From Chromera velia (Eukaryota; Sar; Chromeraceae), in assembly GCA_018398765.1 (NCBI GenBank), contig JAHBMJ010004996.1, forward strand, positions 1-64,000: a stretch of DNA of 64,000 nucleotides, read 5' to 3'. The notes beneath the pieces were generated by a model. The model was not told the DNA's origin, did no database searches, and saw only the letters and a program-made list of their open reading frames with translations. Below are positions 32,401 through 47,400 of this stretch, piece by piece. How positions within the stretch are numbered: position 1 is the first letter of the stretch; the number at the start of each line of letters is the position of its first letter. Position numbers and translations under genes: made by a program.

Positions 32401-35400
32401 AGGCAAAGGCAAAAGTTCGTGTGCAAGTGACTTCACTGTCGCGTCGTCCCGACCCCTTTCGCTCAGCCACGTTTGACGCACGCCTTCTTTGTCCCAAGCC
32501 TTCCCACCATACACACCTCTTCCTCCAACCCTTGAGTGGCGCACAGAAGATCTGTTCCGGAACGTGTCGCCCCCGCCCCCTGCAGAAGATCTCTGTAGCA
32601 GTGATTTTCTTTTTCCGCTCACTGGCAAGGGAGACGGCAGGTTACGAGGCGTGGAGTTTTCTCGAGATGGTGCCCCCTCACTGCCTGCAAAGCCAGACCC
32701 GAAGAATGCGACACTCGGCCTGAGTCCCCCCCCGGGACTGCGTCCCCCCGGTGGAGAGTTCTCAGCAGCAGCAAACGACACAGGACTGCGGACGCTGGGT
32801 CTGGATGCTACGGACGTGGCACTGAGGGGAACAGAAAGGGTGGCCGGAATGTTCCGTCGCGAAGATGCTCGTCTCCGGGCAGCTTGGGGGCTGAACAGGG
32901 AACCAGAGGCAGACTTCATTCCATCTCCTTCAGCGTCCTCTGAGGACTCAAACGCGATTCTTTCTCGCAAAAGCGCAAAGCCTGAAGAGAGGTTTCTGTT
33001 GCTGTATCCCACACCCCTTCCACGTGTTGCCATTCCGAGACTCAAATTGCATATGACGGCGGTCTGCCCGACTCGTGAGGCATCCTCAAAAATAGCGGTC
33101 TGATTGTTTGCGCAAATCCATGTCGGGGATTTCTCGGAAAAGTTTCGTGGCAGAGGCAGAGACGGAGACGAAGAAGAACTACCAGTTGTCGTTGTGTCGT
33201 GAGGGGACGAGGAGCCCTTGAAAGCGTCTGCCCCCCTCGCTGCAGACGCTCTCCATGCTCTCCTTTGACGAGACCTGCCAAGGCAGAGTGCCGAGAGTGC
33301 CCCCCCCCCTTTTCCAGATTCAATCAGCGAGTGGAGCCCCGAGATTCTCCCGTTCATTCCTGCTGCTGCTGCAAGCCCCTCTCTTGAGGTCGATGGAGTG
33401 TCACAAAGCAGAGGCGCACACGAGGCGTACAGCCAGGAGGGCAGGGAGGCACCTGACCCCGGGATCTCGGAGGGGACGAAGAAGACTTGAAATTTCGGTG
33501 CACCTGCACAGACAGACACACACATGATTACAGAGATAGATGTATGCACTGTTGTGAGAAGAAACCACAATCACAAAGATGTACTGCAACGTTAAACACA
33601 CACTGATGCAATTAGACTGATGGACTGACAGGCCAGCAGAAAAACAGACCGAGAAGGTCATAATGACACAAAGACAAACACAAAAACTGGGAAAGAGAGG
33701 CATGAAATAGGAAAACTAAATTGAGAGGAGCTAAACAGACGACGAACAGACCTGATGAAGTATCTCTTCTTCCTCCCAGACTTCCGGGAGCCTGTGGGAG
33801 ACGGACAGCCATGCCTCCTGCGTGCCTCTGAGCCAAGTACGTCACAATACGCAGAAGAACCCTCAACCCCCCTCCTGCAGAAGGACCTTCCCCTGTCAGA
33901 GAATGGGGGCTGAAGACAACCACCAGCGCTCCCCTCTGGGAGTCCTCAGTCTCGACCCACCTCAAGAACCTCCAGATAGGGTCTTCTCCCCCCCCAGTTA
34001 CACCGACGGAGGACAAATCGACATTCTCTCTTTCTGTCTGTGTGTAACGTTTTCCGTGAAGATGCGCAGACGCAAAGTGAGCCACCGAGACCACCCGAAG
34101 CGTCTCGTTGCATGAGACTCCGTCAAGGCAAATCACTGTTGGAGCTGGGGGAGGCTCTGTCCTTTTGTCAGAGAAGAGAGCAGAGGAGGCATTGCTGATT
34201 TCCGGAGCCCCCGACGACAATCCATTCCGAACGGCTTGCTCGCTTGCCAAACGCAACGCGGAGGCTCTCGCTGGAAGCCCCACTATCTCGAGAAGCGCTC
34301 TCAGACATGGGTTCTGTCCTGGACCTGAGAAGACTTCGGGGAGGAGCAGAACCGGCTCTCCTATTGGGCCAGCAGGTCCTCCTTCAGCCCTCGGTGCTCC
34401 TGTGGAGTGCACAAAACTACCCATCGACCCCGCAGCCTCTCGCTCCTTTCCACACACGTCCCCGGGGGCACTCAATCCCCCCATCAGACCGTCTACTTGG
34501 ATCAATCTGCCGATTCTCTCCCCCCACCCCTCGAGATTTGTCAAAGAGACCGACGGCCCCAACTCCCCCCCTCGGGCTGGAGGACCAAACACGGACTCTG
34601 CGAAGGCATCCGCAGAACTCGCAAACAGACGGGGACAGACTGCAAGTGCGAGAGTGAGCATCCAGAGGGAGGAAGCCGACTCCAAGATAAACAACTGGAG
34701 GGGTGTCATGGTTGCTGCCCCTTCTCGTTCAGCAAAAACGGTCCCGAAGGGAAGAGCTGTCTCTGTTGTCGTTGGAGTCTCTTCTGTGTCCCCCCGATCA
34801 GCAGCCGCCACAGATGAATCGGCTCCAGGGGACATGGGAAAGCTCCCACCTGAACTTCCCATGTCTATTGAGGACAGGCGTGAGCCAGGCCCTCTCGTGC
34901 CACTTCCAGATCCTAGCGGGCTGACTCCAAAGACTACTCTTCCCTGAAGAGTCAGTGCGATTCCTCGGCACCTCCCTGTCTCACCGTGGGAAAAATGGGG
35001 GGAGGCAGGCGACGAAGCCTGTGCATTGCCACCGGAGTCTCGTCGCAGCTGTGCAAGCGACGACTGTGCCCAGATGCCACCTCTATTCCCTGAGGGTGCT
35101 GAATGAGGGGTGATGGCAACAGGGGCAGGAGAGGACGAGGCACTCATCCACTCTTGGTGGAACAGCAGAGGCCCAGAGATGCATCGCCTACTCGGAGCGT
35201 GAAGCGGCAAAGATCGATTGCTTTCGATCAGGCGTGCGAGGGAAGTCAAGAGACCAACACGCAGTTGAGAAGCTGCAGAGAGCGAAGCCCCTGCGTTTTT
35301 CTTTAGTCCAACGAGAGGACTCTGACTGAGTCTCTTCAGCGGAGAGGCGCTTATGCCACTTAGCCGACCGGGAGGCATGGAAGCCGACGGACTCTTCTTG

Positions 35401-38400
35401 TCAGTAGAGGAAGGTTGAAGCAGTCCCTCCTTTTCATCTGTGATATGCTCCTCATTGTCATCGCCCGAGTCAATGTCATTCTCGCCCTGTCCTCCTGCTG
35501 TCACAAACGCACCTTCTCCTGAGAGGCGCGAATCGGGGGACGAGTTAGCATTCGTCTGTTTGAAAATTCCCTGCAGGTTGCCATCTGGGGATAAAAGGGA
35601 CAGTACCATTAGGAGAGGGGCGGGGGCGTCACCCGCGCGAGCAGACACTGTCCACTCATCGACTCCTGACTTAGGGAGTGCCGGTTTTTTCTTTGACTCT
35701 AGACTCCCATCGCCCTGTTTCTCTTTCTCCTCTGATTTCCCCCCCATTGCGGTTTCCTTGACCGGCGAATTTTTCCCAGACGCAGCAGCACTGACGGTCT
35801 TTCCCGTTTCTTCAGTACCCTCTCCCCCGGACTGGTGCTGATGCTGCTGAGACTTGCTGCCAGTAGCTGCAGGTCGCCAAAAAGCTTCCGCGGAGGGAGG
35901 CGGGAGCAGACGAATCTCTGTCAGCCAGCGCAGGAGTGAAGCAGCAATGCCATTTTCTGAAGCTCCTAGGGCATGCTGGAAAGACCTGATGGAAACCAGA
36001 AGGTCATTCCAGGGCACTGAGGCAGACTGCCACAGAGAGGGTGCGCCCTTGTACCCCAAATGCCAATCCCGTCTCCCGGCTCTGCTTGCAGGAGCCCCAA
36101 AAGGCGACGCCATTGCATCTCCCACTGTACTCCCTGGCATCATTCGCAGAAAATTCACCACCTGGGAGGCGGCGGCTCCTTCTGCTGATGGGGCTGCCCT
36201 GAAGGAAAGCCACCAAGCAGACAAGGATGCCGCTGTAAGCAGCTGCTGTGATCCTTGTTGCTGGGCGTGGGGAGCCGCCCCGACTGTAGATGAAACACCT
36301 GAGAGACCAGCGAAAGCAGCGAGCAGCTGAGGGAGAGCAGAAACCGGCTCTCCCCACCAGCGGCATGTTTCATCGCTCCTCGGATCTCCAGAAAAACCTG
36401 CGAGTCCTGTGAGGAAAAGTGCAGGTGCATAAGGATTCTGTAGTGCGTGAAGAACTTGAACGATGGCTGCCGCTGCTCTCTGCTCTAGGCCCGAAAAGTC
36501 CTGGTCCCCTTTGACTACCGCAGTCAAGTTGTCTGCATCTGACTGGAGGCTCTCTTCTGGATCTGCATTTTTTTGGCCGACAATGCTGGTCATGAATCTC
36601 CGGACCCTTCTTTGAAGCGTCGGGCTGGCAACGGCGTTGGGATTTGGGTTAGCGGCATGACGTTCTCCTCCTCCCCCCCCGTCTCCTGCCTGAGCTGCTG
36701 CTGCCTGCTTTGCAACGCTAGCAAATGCGCTAGTCGGGCCACCGCCTCGGCCGGCGTCTCCCTTCTCCCGCGCCTTCCGACGGCTACCGGCGACAAAGGC
36801 AACGGGGTTCCCTCCCAGCACATGAAGTGCCCTGGTTCCTACTGCGGTGATGAGTGCCCTCTTGAGCAAATCTTCTTGGAGAGTCGCAGCTGTTGCAGCT
36901 TGTCGCGCGCTGACATCTCTCTGCTGCTCCAGTCTTTCTGTGATCCTCTCAGCCAGTAGTGTGAGCATGTGAGCAACACGTGAGGAGAAACGGGGAGGCA
37001 CGGGAGGCGACAACGACGACGCAGCCTCCACCACCTCCTCCTCCTTCTTCTTTTTTTCACTCGTCTCTTCTTTGACTGGGTCTGCCTCCAGAATCGGAGA
37101 ATCTGCAGGAATGTCAAACGGATTTCGAAGGACTTTCATGTCCCCCAAATGAATCGCTGGCAAAGTGCCCATTTTGGACAGCTTTCTCCTGGCGCTGCCT
37201 GGAGATCCGGTGGGAGATATCGGTCGAAGGAATGAGCTTTTCCCGGCCGATGCCGCCACAGACATCTGTGCTACTCCCGATGATCCTGAGGATCCTAGAG
37301 GGCTAGTGGGTCCTGGGGAGTAGGGTCTCGTCGGAGAGAGGTCTCCTAGAGTCCTTATGCTTCTGTCTTGCGAGGGTGTGGGGACTCCGGCAGAAAGACG
37401 CCGAGCACACGAGGCAAGAACGTCTGTGAGTGCCTGATGGCTTTTCCTCCTTTGCCTTTCTCGGTTTTTCCCTTGATCGCGCGCTTCCCTCTTCTGCATT
37501 TTCCTATACAGAGACAGACTTTGTGGGGCAACGACAGACAGGAGAGGCTCGGCGAGAAATCTGGGGAGGAGGCCTGTCGTGGGGCCTTCTTTCTCCTCTG
37601 CAGACGATGCAGTGGTACCCTCTTCAGTGATTGCCGCTGCACGGGACACAGTCTCCAGAAAGATTGTCTGCAAGTCTGGCTGGGGCACAGAGGCACAGAC
37701 TGCGAGAGAAAACGCCACACTGGAGCGGTGCCCCGGGTGGGAGGGCAGAGCCCCACTAATTCGGGTCCAAATCAGTTTAGCAAGTTGTGATACGAAGACA
37801 ACGCTCCAGCACTGCTCATCCGTCTCAAGAGAAGGATGGGCAATGAAACCTGCAGATCCTCCCCTCAGAAATTGAGGAATATCTGCGGCAGCAGCTTTCT
37901 TGCGAGTTTCCCGAAGGCCTGTTGTTCGGGTGGCAGCCTGCCGAGCTGCCACTGAGAAGAGGGTCCAAAAAACCCGGGGGGAGAGCGCATAAGCTGCCGT
38001 TAGAGGATGCAGCATGGCGGTGTTTGCAACACACCGAAGGAGGCTCATGACTCCCGCAGCTGCAAAATCAAATGATGCTCTCTGATTAAGCAGACGCCCC
38101 TCGTTCTCCCGTAACTTTGCCAGTTTCTTGTCGATGGCAGACATCCGTCCCTTTTGATCGCAGAAGCGCTCAACTGTGCGAGGACCCCGGTCTCGGTCGC
38201 TGCATACCCACATACCCGCACGCATTGAAGGTTGAGGTCAATTTAGACAGACAGATGATACATGTTTGAAAGCTATCACACAGCAATTTAGACAGACAGA
38301 TGATACATGTTTGAAAGCTATCACACAGCAATTTAGACAGACAGATGATACATGTTTGAAAGCTATCACACAGCAATTTAGACAGACAGATGATACATGT

Positions 38401-41400
38401 TTGAAAGATATCACACAGCAATTTAGACAGACAGATGATACATGTTTGAAAGCTATCACACAGAGATGCGGACCAAAGCAGAGAGGAAAAGTGCGCCGAA
38501 ATGCCATGTGTGTTGCGAAGCCTTTCTTCTTTCCCGTACGTGCTGAGACTTGTCGAGAGGCCAAAACAGAGCGTGGGACAGAGAAATTTATAGAGATCAT
38601 TCATCCGTCTCATTTCCGTCCCCCCCCCGTTCCTTCCGCTGTCCCACCCGATTCTCCTTCTCGACGTCGCTTAATTCAATGGAGAAACCAAATACCGAAT
38701 CATCCCTCCCCTCTTCACACACACTAATCTAAACACAAACCCGCAACAATATGGACACCGTGACACATGTACGGAGACACTCACAGATAGAAAAGAAATT
38801 GAACTGACAAGTCAACGACCAGAGTAGAGCGGAGAGTGGAATCCCTCTGCACCCACTCTCCCCATTGTCGGTGTCCCTCCTCGCGGCAGCTTCGGAGAGC
38901 GATGTCGACTGCATCCCCTCCTGTGGAGGGTCTCGGCCGCTCCCGTCCGTATGCTGCTGCAATGTGGTGGATGAAGAACTCGTATGCAGGAGGGAGACGG
39001 AGACTCTCTGTGCCTGCAGCGGAGTCCCGAGGGTCGCCCAGTCCTTCCAGACAAATGTGAGGAAGGGGGGGAGGGACAAAGTCTGAGGGGGTCATGTCCA
39101 ACGAGGGACTCTGTAGCCCTGCCTGAGGAGGATTGTGACCGCTAATGGGGGAAAAGAGGCCCGGCGAGAGGACCCCGTCTGACGTCACAGGCGACATCGA
39201 ATCAAACTGAGACCGATCGAAAGCAGCAGCCTGCGATGGCCGACGGCTGGCCTGAACGGTTCCCCCTATAGGTTGATTTCGAACAGCCTCTGCGTCTGCC
39301 GATGGATCCTTTGGAAACAAAGTGGGAAGGGAGTAGAAGGAATGAATGTGGGGGAGGCTGAGGTCAATCAATTGCAATGCATCCGTCAGGGGCGATGGCA
39401 GAGTGCTTTGTGGGTCTGAAGTGGGTATCGTCGAAGACACGAAAAAGAGACGAACATTCAGATCCACATCTGCAATGTCGTCCCCCGAAAGAATCAGGGA
39501 GATTCCGCGATTTTTCTCCAGTCTCTGACGGTACACCAACTGAGACAAGGCTGCAGAATCAAAAATCTGACTCGGTTCCCAATCCTCGACGATGAGAATC
39601 AACGGAGAACCTTGAGAGTCTCCACCAGCCACGGAGGATCTCCTTGCATCTTTTTCACGTTCTCTCGCTAGGTCTTTGCCTCGCCCCGCCCCCCTATTTG
39701 TCCCGCCAGCTCCCTTTCTTCCCTTCACACCGTGAAGATATCGGTCTTGTAAAAACGCCTTGGCGCCTCCACAGCCAAAGAGCTTTTCTAGTCCGCGGCT
39801 GCTGTTGCCGTCCCGTGTGGGTGTCTCCCCTCGGTCTACCCTCTCAGCCCCGCTCCCCCATGTGATCACATTCCGAGTGCGTGAGAGCAGAAGGGGCGAC
39901 AACGGACCCTCAGCACCCTCTGCCCAGCCGGAGGGAATGTCATGGAACCCCCAAGTGGTTCCCTTGATGCTCTGCGCACATGCCGCCCTGGAGGCAAACA
40001 AGTCGAACAGAGTTGCATCCAGCAGCTCCATCGCCCTGCTGTCGATGATTTTTGCAAGCGACAGCACATGTGCGTCTGGATACAGTCCCCGTAGCCAATC
40101 CACGGCAACACCCTGCATGTCAAGAGTGATCGGTACATCCCCCCTCGTTCAATGAAGACACACAGACAGACAGAGTGAAGATAAAAGAAAAAGTGCTACA
40201 GGAGTCTACAGAGGGAGCAAGAGACCGACTCCGACCATCTTTCTCCAAAGATATTGAGGGAAAAGAAACAGTAGGCTTGGCTTACACCTCTATCTAGATG
40301 AGCGGTGACACCCTATGGACCATTCCCACCCAAGCTGCTGCGTCCCTGCTGTATGGACTGTGGACAGGGAACGTGTTCTTTCTGGTTGCATGTTTGCATG
40401 CAGACTTACGTGGGGATCAAAGAAGAGGGGCCACCGGAGGCTGTGCATTAATCCGGAAGCTGCTTGATCGAACACCTGCCGGTCGAATGGCAGCCCGCCT
40501 CCTCTGGAGGACCCAGGGGGCGTTCCTAAGTCGCTCCCGTAGACAGACCAGAGGAACCTATCTGTGCGAGTAGTGAAGAGTCGAGAGACGCTGAAAGGGA
40601 GCGTGGAGGACACAGAGAGCATCAGAGGGGGATTGCCAAGCGGGGGTTTGCGCAGAGGTGGAGACTTCTCTGCAGTGCCAACGGAAGTCTCGATGACCCC
40701 CTCGCTGAGTCTTGGTGAATATCTCTGGGACTCTAGTAGTTCCGAGGCAGTCGCTGTGGACGGTTTTGCGCACTGCAGATGTCCAGTCTCGGATGGACGC
40801 GGTGCCTTCATGAGTGTGTCCCTAAATCTGAGCATGAACGCGTCCCGGTGTTGGGGTAAGAGGGGAGTCAGCAAAGTCACGTAGAGGGCACACATCGCGG
40901 AATCGCCCTGCATATATATGCAAATGCACAAAGATAGGTAAGTGCACGAGAAAGTGATCAAAGATTCAAAGTGCGTAACAAGAACGTTGGAAGTGAATCG
41001 CAGGAGTGGACAGAAAGCAAAAATGCCGCAGACACAAGACTTAGTGAGACACCCACCCAGGACTGGCTACTGCTTTTTCATAGCAGAACAATTCTAATGC
41101 GACCTCGACGCGTTTTGCGATGCATATCTGCGTCGCATTTGGTGATTCAAAGGCATGGGGGACTCTTTGACTGACTCGAGCATTGACTGCTCAACTGCGT
41201 GACGGTCTGACTGAGTGCAGGGATGGTTCTGACGGATTGGATGAACGAAAGATTGTGGCAGAGTGGATAACTGCGGTGGCGGTTGTGCAGTCGTGCTGAC
41301 TTCTGAAGGGGTTCTCCGACTGACTGACTGACCAGAGCGGTTTCAAGAGCATCTTCCGCTTCGGCAATCCTGGCCTCCCATCGCGTCCTCTCTTCTCCCG

Positions 41401-44400
41401 ATTCTGCGGTTAGTCGCCGGGCGCTCTGCAGTGCTTTCGCAGAGGTCTCAGCCGTCTCCTGTGCCTCCTGCACCCGATTTCTCAAGTCTTCTGCTTCCTC
41501 TGTTGCAAGCTTCAGCTGACCGTCCGCCTTTTCTACCGCATCTTCCGCCTCTCGGATCGAGTTCCCGTGCTTGCTCAGAGTGTGGAAAGAACGGTCTGCC
41601 TCGTCCAGTGCAGATGCCAGCTCTTCCTTCTTCTCATACAGCCGCAGCATTCCGTAAAAGAACGGACGCAGGGGAGAGAGGCACGCGCTTTCCTCCCGTT
41701 CCCTGTCCCTTTCTCCGATCACCTGCTTCGCCCCCCGAGTTCTTGAAACGTTTCCCTTTGCCAACACCGCACTCTCACCTTCTTCTTCACCCAGCTCGTG
41801 CGACCAGAGGGCATTCGGTCGCTGACCCAGTTTTTCCATGCGCTTTTGAATCTCCGCCACCTGCAAACCGAAGAGAAAAGAAGAAACGAAAAGGAAAAGA
41901 CAGTACCGTTTCGCTTTGTCCAGAAACGAGGAATGTGGAAAGCACAAGAAGACAAATGACTTGAAGACATGTGTGATTTCATTTTCATCGTTGAATGGTG
42001 ATGTCGAGGAATGACATTGTTCGTTTAATTGCCCTTCTCACGAACCGACCGTGTCAGGATCGAGGGCTTCCGTTTCTTCTTCCGAAAGGTCCGCAAGCCT
42101 GGAGGAAAATTTGAAATCGATAAGTCGTGATTTCAAAAAAGTCGAACGCTCCACGCTTGTCATCCCATCAAACAGTTTGTTCACCTCCCCTTCCTCATCA
42201 TCATCTGGTGACTCTCCGGCTTCCTCGTTCGCCTTCTGGTGTACTTGGAGGATCCGTACGTTCAAAAAGGCAGCGGCACATTCCAATAAGGCAATGTCTG
42301 CTGGCGCGGCCTTGTCGATCTTCTTGAGGATTTGTTTCATCTGAGCGATGCTGTCTTTGGCAGCAATGCAGAGAGGGACGGAATTCTTCTGAGCGTCCTG
42401 CGCTGACGCACGCACTTCCGCAACGTGTTGCATGATTTGTTTTGCCCTTTCGTCCGCTTCTTCGTGGGGCTGTTTGTATTTGGTGATGAGAGTCTCAAGC
42501 CGGAATTTTGCCTTCTCAAGAACAGAGGGAGCCTGCTGAAGCCGCGTCTCCGCTCTGGAGAGTCGATTTTGCAGGTCAGTAACGGTTTGCCGTTCAAGAG
42601 GAAGCTGGCTGCCTGCCTGGGCCATGAGACTGCACACAGAGAAGAATTGAGAGGGAGGGATGAGTGTTCACAAGGAAATGATATCTAAATGGATCGAGAA
42701 GAGATCAGAGACGCTTAAAGTACTTCAAGTGTCTCTCGAGATTCCTAGTATAACTGTGAGATGGCGCCGGTGCATACCAAAGAGTGATATGTGATAAGAG
42801 AAACAATTAAGAAAGAAGAAGTGAAAACGAGAACGCATCAAGGAATTGGACAAAGCAACAGCGAGCTGCAGATCGCATCGACGCCCTTTGTGATTACACG
42901 AGAATGTGAACAGACGAGTGAGAAGACTTCGGTTCGTCTGATTCATTTACTTTGTAAAGGGCTGCGTGAATACCTGCACAACGGAGTGTTAACAAAGTAC
43001 CTACTAGACGGCTGGACTCAATAGACAAAGGCCTGAAGGCCCTTGAGCCTGCAAGACTGCCCTACAGATTGACGGCCGGACTGCCAGACTGACATCTCTT
43101 GTCTGTCCAGCATAGCAACAGCATTACCGCACTCTGCGCGTTGATCTCTAAGGGCCCTGACTCTCTCTCTGAAGATCCTCTCCAGGTTGATCAGCAGCTC
43201 CGTCATTGTAGCCTCTCCTGGCTCCAGGGGAGAGAGCGCACTCAACTGGAGTCCCGAGGACTCACTCCGTGCACTTGGACCGTACACACACGCGATTGCA
43301 CGAGAACGCATCGCAGTAGTGTAGTCTGCCAGTGCTGCCTGGAGGAGGTACGCAAGGTCCTGGTGCTGCTCTCTGTCCAGTCGGAGGTCAGACAATGCCT
43401 TTCCGGTGCGGAACTGAAAAGGCCATCTAGTCTCTTTCACACCGAAGTCGCAAACGACCTCGACTGCAGACATGCGACGCTCTTTCGGCGGTGGATGCTG
43501 AGCATTCTTCTCCTGCTGTGCGTCTGTAGGTTGAGGTTGTGTTGGGAACGATGCGGTGTCTCCTGTGGTGTTGAGGGAACCGTCGGGAAGAGGTGGACAG
43601 AAGACGCGCTCGTCTCCCAAGAGAGGGGGGAGGTCTTCGAGTGGAAAGGCGATGGGAAACTTGAGGGAGAAGAGATGGCAGGCACTGGAAACTGCTGGGA
43701 GTGTTGTGATTTGGTAACAGACTTTCGTCAGGGACGCTGCAGGAGTGGACCCCTGATCGCAGTGAAAGAAGAAGGCCTTCGAGATTGCTGCACAAATGCA
43801 GGCAGGCAGGCACGCAGGCAGACAGACAGGCATCCGTTCATATGTAAAGGAACAAAACGGATCTGATTCAAGAAGCAAAATTAGAGGATGAGAAAGAGCA
43901 GTTGGACAGGGCAAAAATATGAGTTGACCAGGCGCATCCAAATAAGATAATCAAATCCAGACAAGACACTGGAAGAGAACAGCAAGAGTTGATGAATGAA
44001 GGAAACGGAATTACTCATACGACTTTGAAAACAACAGACGGCAGAAAAGGAAAAAGTTTGGAGAGAGCACTGAAGATGCAAGGAAAGAATTGCACAAGAA
44101 AGGGGAAAAAAAGAAAAATGCGACGCACAAGGGAAGGTCTTGTCCAATGCAAAGACGCTCGTTGCACCCGAGAAGCATGTCACCATTGTTGTACCAGCTG
44201 CTCCGGAGGGCGGGAGGATCTGCAGCTGGCCTCTTCTCATCACCACAGGAAGACTCAATGGAGGCTCCTCTTCATCGTTCTCAGGAGTTCCCCTTTCCTT
44301 ATCAGAAGCGCTCGAGGTTTTCGGCGTCTCGAGGATATCCGGCAGTTTGGCTCCCTGAATTCTTTCGGGTTCGTCCCTTACGCTGCCGTGCACTTCGATG

Positions 44401-47400
44401 TTGCGAGGAAGGTCAATCTCTTCTGTGACATCGTCTGAGATGACCAAAAGGAAGAACCTGTGCCACGCATCTTGCCACAGAGTTGCAAAGGCGTCAAGGG
44501 CATCAAAAGGTCCGGCGTTGGACTGCCCCTTCCGATTAAAGAACGGTCTGCAGCCAGAAAGGAAAGGAAACAACGCAGTTTCATCCAAAGACATTTCTTT
44601 GATATCTTCCGGCACGTACGCATACAGGTGAAAAATACAGAAACGCGCTACTAGACGGCCAAAGCAGGTCTACTGCAGCACCCCAAAAATCGTCCGTGAG
44701 TCAACTCAGGATCTTCCAATGGGTTTGTATGTACTCCTTTCACCCCTCATTGATCTCTTTCTTCAATGGGAAAACACGTGACTGTTTCCACAAGAGCTCA
44801 CAGTCATTTGCGGATCAAATCCGGTAATTCTTGAAGCAGCATGCCGTCATTCAGTCTGGCGATCACTTACTCAGGTGGACAATCTAAGGAAGAAGGACAA
44901 CAACAACTTGACTGACACTGACACCTCCCTGGATTTTTGGAGATTTTTCAGATCGTTGCAAGTGAACCAAGAAGGAGGGACAAGAACATCTGCAACAAAC
45001 CACGCACATAAGCACATACACAAAAGGAGGGAGGGAGGGAGAGAGGGAGGGAGAGAGGGAGGGTGAGACAGATGAAAAGAAAGTGTGAGGGGGGAGGAAC
45101 CGAATCAGGGGAGACCTAAGGAGCTGCGCACTTACATGCATGCATGAGATCTTACACGGATGCATCCTCCCAACAATAGAGCTCAAGAGCTGCGTGCGCA
45201 TGTATACCTAAATGCTCAAAGGTTCAAACAGCTTGCTGTGCAATATGCCCGTGCAGAAGCCAAAACACTCCACTGAACACCCGCTTGAAAAAGCTCTGGA
45301 TGCTTCCATGCCCTTCAAACCGCTGGATAACGATGCAGTACGTGAAAGAGTACTTTGATGAAGGAACTCTATGGACCTCTTTTATTCAGGCGATTTCCAA
45401 GGCTGAGGGCGCTTACTTGAGCAGAGTTCGTGAAGCACTTGGAGGTTTTCTGCGCTTTGCAATGCCTTGCTGCCAATGCAAAGGAGGGAGGGTTCTCTGT
45501 CCCTATACAGGGACGCCATCAGGCCGCTTTTCACCAGAGCGATCAGTTCATCCCTCTCCGTTGCACCCTCAGCGTGTTCGGGTATGGAGACGAATTCCAT
45601 TCCGATCAGCCTGCTCGTGAATTGCGCCACAAATCGAGCCCTGGAAGTACGCTTGGTGTACCATATCAGCTTTCCTGTCTGAACTCCCCAGACTTTGAAA
45701 GCATCGGACCGTCTGCTTCTGGCGATGTGTCGGGACAGCATCATGACGTCCTTTGCTATCTCTGGTACTTCCTGCAATCAGTCATCAAAGTACGCGAGGA
45801 AGGAGGGAGACATCGATTGAACCACGGAGCAAGCAGACAGCCTCAAATACGACTTCCCGTTTGACTTGCCGATACATCTTTCTCACTCATTCGCGTTTGT
45901 GCATATTGCAGGACGGACTTGAATGTACATATGTCAAGAAAGAGTGTGGATGTCAACAACAAATCTTCCTTCATGAGCGGTCCGATCTCAACACCGTGAC
46001 GATCGAGAGAGAGAGAGAGAAGATTAACATCGAATTCGCATACCAAACTTTTTCTTTCTTTTCACACGCCACAAAACTCACTAATTCTCCCACCCACTTA
46101 CCCACCTGCGCCATCGAAAAGGGAAAAGTGAATCTTCTCCATCCACAGTCCCCACACGCGAGCCAGGTGTTCAGAAGACACTCACGGGCTGCCCCAGCCA
46201 CCTGAGAGGTTCTCCGTCTGCTCAGCCCTGCGAGGCCAGCCAGAGACTCAGCAGCACTCTCCTCTCTGCCGATGCCCCCCCCCGCCCCGCGGGTTGCCGT
46301 GACAAAGCCGTCGTCTCCTCCCCCGGAGGAAGCCACAGAAACCAAAGAGGAACGCCGAGCGGCATGTGCTCCCCCCTCCCCCCCCTCTCCCGAGGGTCCG
46401 GTGCCCCCAGGGGTGTCCACTATTGAGCCTCTGCCTCTCAGCAGTGCCTCAGCGTCTGGAGACAGATCGTCCCCTCCACGCCCAGGGGCGTCGACAGGAA
46501 AGTTCTTGGGAGGCGCAGGATGGTGGTCGTTTAGGGGAGCAAAGACATCCGAAGTGAAGTCCGCATCTAAGAGATCCTCTAGACGGGCGGTCCACTCATC
46601 GAATGAGGCCTGAATACACAAACAAAGAGAGTCAGTCAGTCGTGCAGGTTGATGCAAACGCACACAGACGTACAATGGGGCTACTTTGGTCCACACAAAG
46701 AAGGACTGTGAACTGACTTTGACACACATGAGAGAAGACGTGCTTTGTGGGAGCCAAAACACAAATTGATGAAAATTGCAGTAGCCGAGCGAGCTTCCCA
46801 CGGATTCTCAGTCTGTCTCTCGNNCTTCTTGGTCATTCAGATAGACAGACAGACCTCTTTGAGGCATTGCGTGAGGAGTGTGAGCGGAGGGGGGCCTTTA
46901 TTCTCAGAGATCGCAATACCCGATGCACGTCGCTGTGCAGCAGCCGCTGCTGCCGCCGCTGCGGTCGTGGAGGCCTGGCCAGAGGAGGCCCGGGGGTCCA
47001 CTGCGCAGAGGTACGAGGAGGTGAGGAGACGGAAGGCGTCGCTGTGCGCGTGCCCACCCGACTCTTCTTCGTCCTCTGATGACATGTCGCTCAGACTGTT
47101 GTCCTCTCCTGTCGCTGCGTTGGTGGGCTCCTTCGCAGTTTCCTTCTCAGGCAGTAGAAACCGAGACGAAGTGACTGCAGGCTGCGACTCGGCAGTCGCT
47201 GACTCTCCACCCTGGGGGGGCTTCGTTGCCTTCCCTTTTCCCTTTCCCTTCGGGCCCTTCCCCTTCTTGGCGTTGTTGTTGACTTGCGCGTCGAGATGAG
47301 CCTCGAGGTCCAACTTCCACTCTTTCTGCGCTTCATCCACGGCTGAAAGAACGCGACGCTGGTAGAGTGACGACAGTTTGTGCATTTTGTGGAGAGTCTG

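Noticed and set aside
33612-38225. Reading the large minus-strand exons as separate intronless genes
   Set aside because: Each begins after a clear acceptor, ends at a clear donor with matching phase, and contributes consecutive parts of one dynein heavy chain.
38238-38600. Minus-strand ORF with a 15-residue cysteine repeat; also considered as a CRISPR-like array
   Set aside because: The phase of exons 40112-38809 and 38199-33752 matches across this intron without it. The copies are contiguous with no unique spacers, so it is not a CRISPR array.
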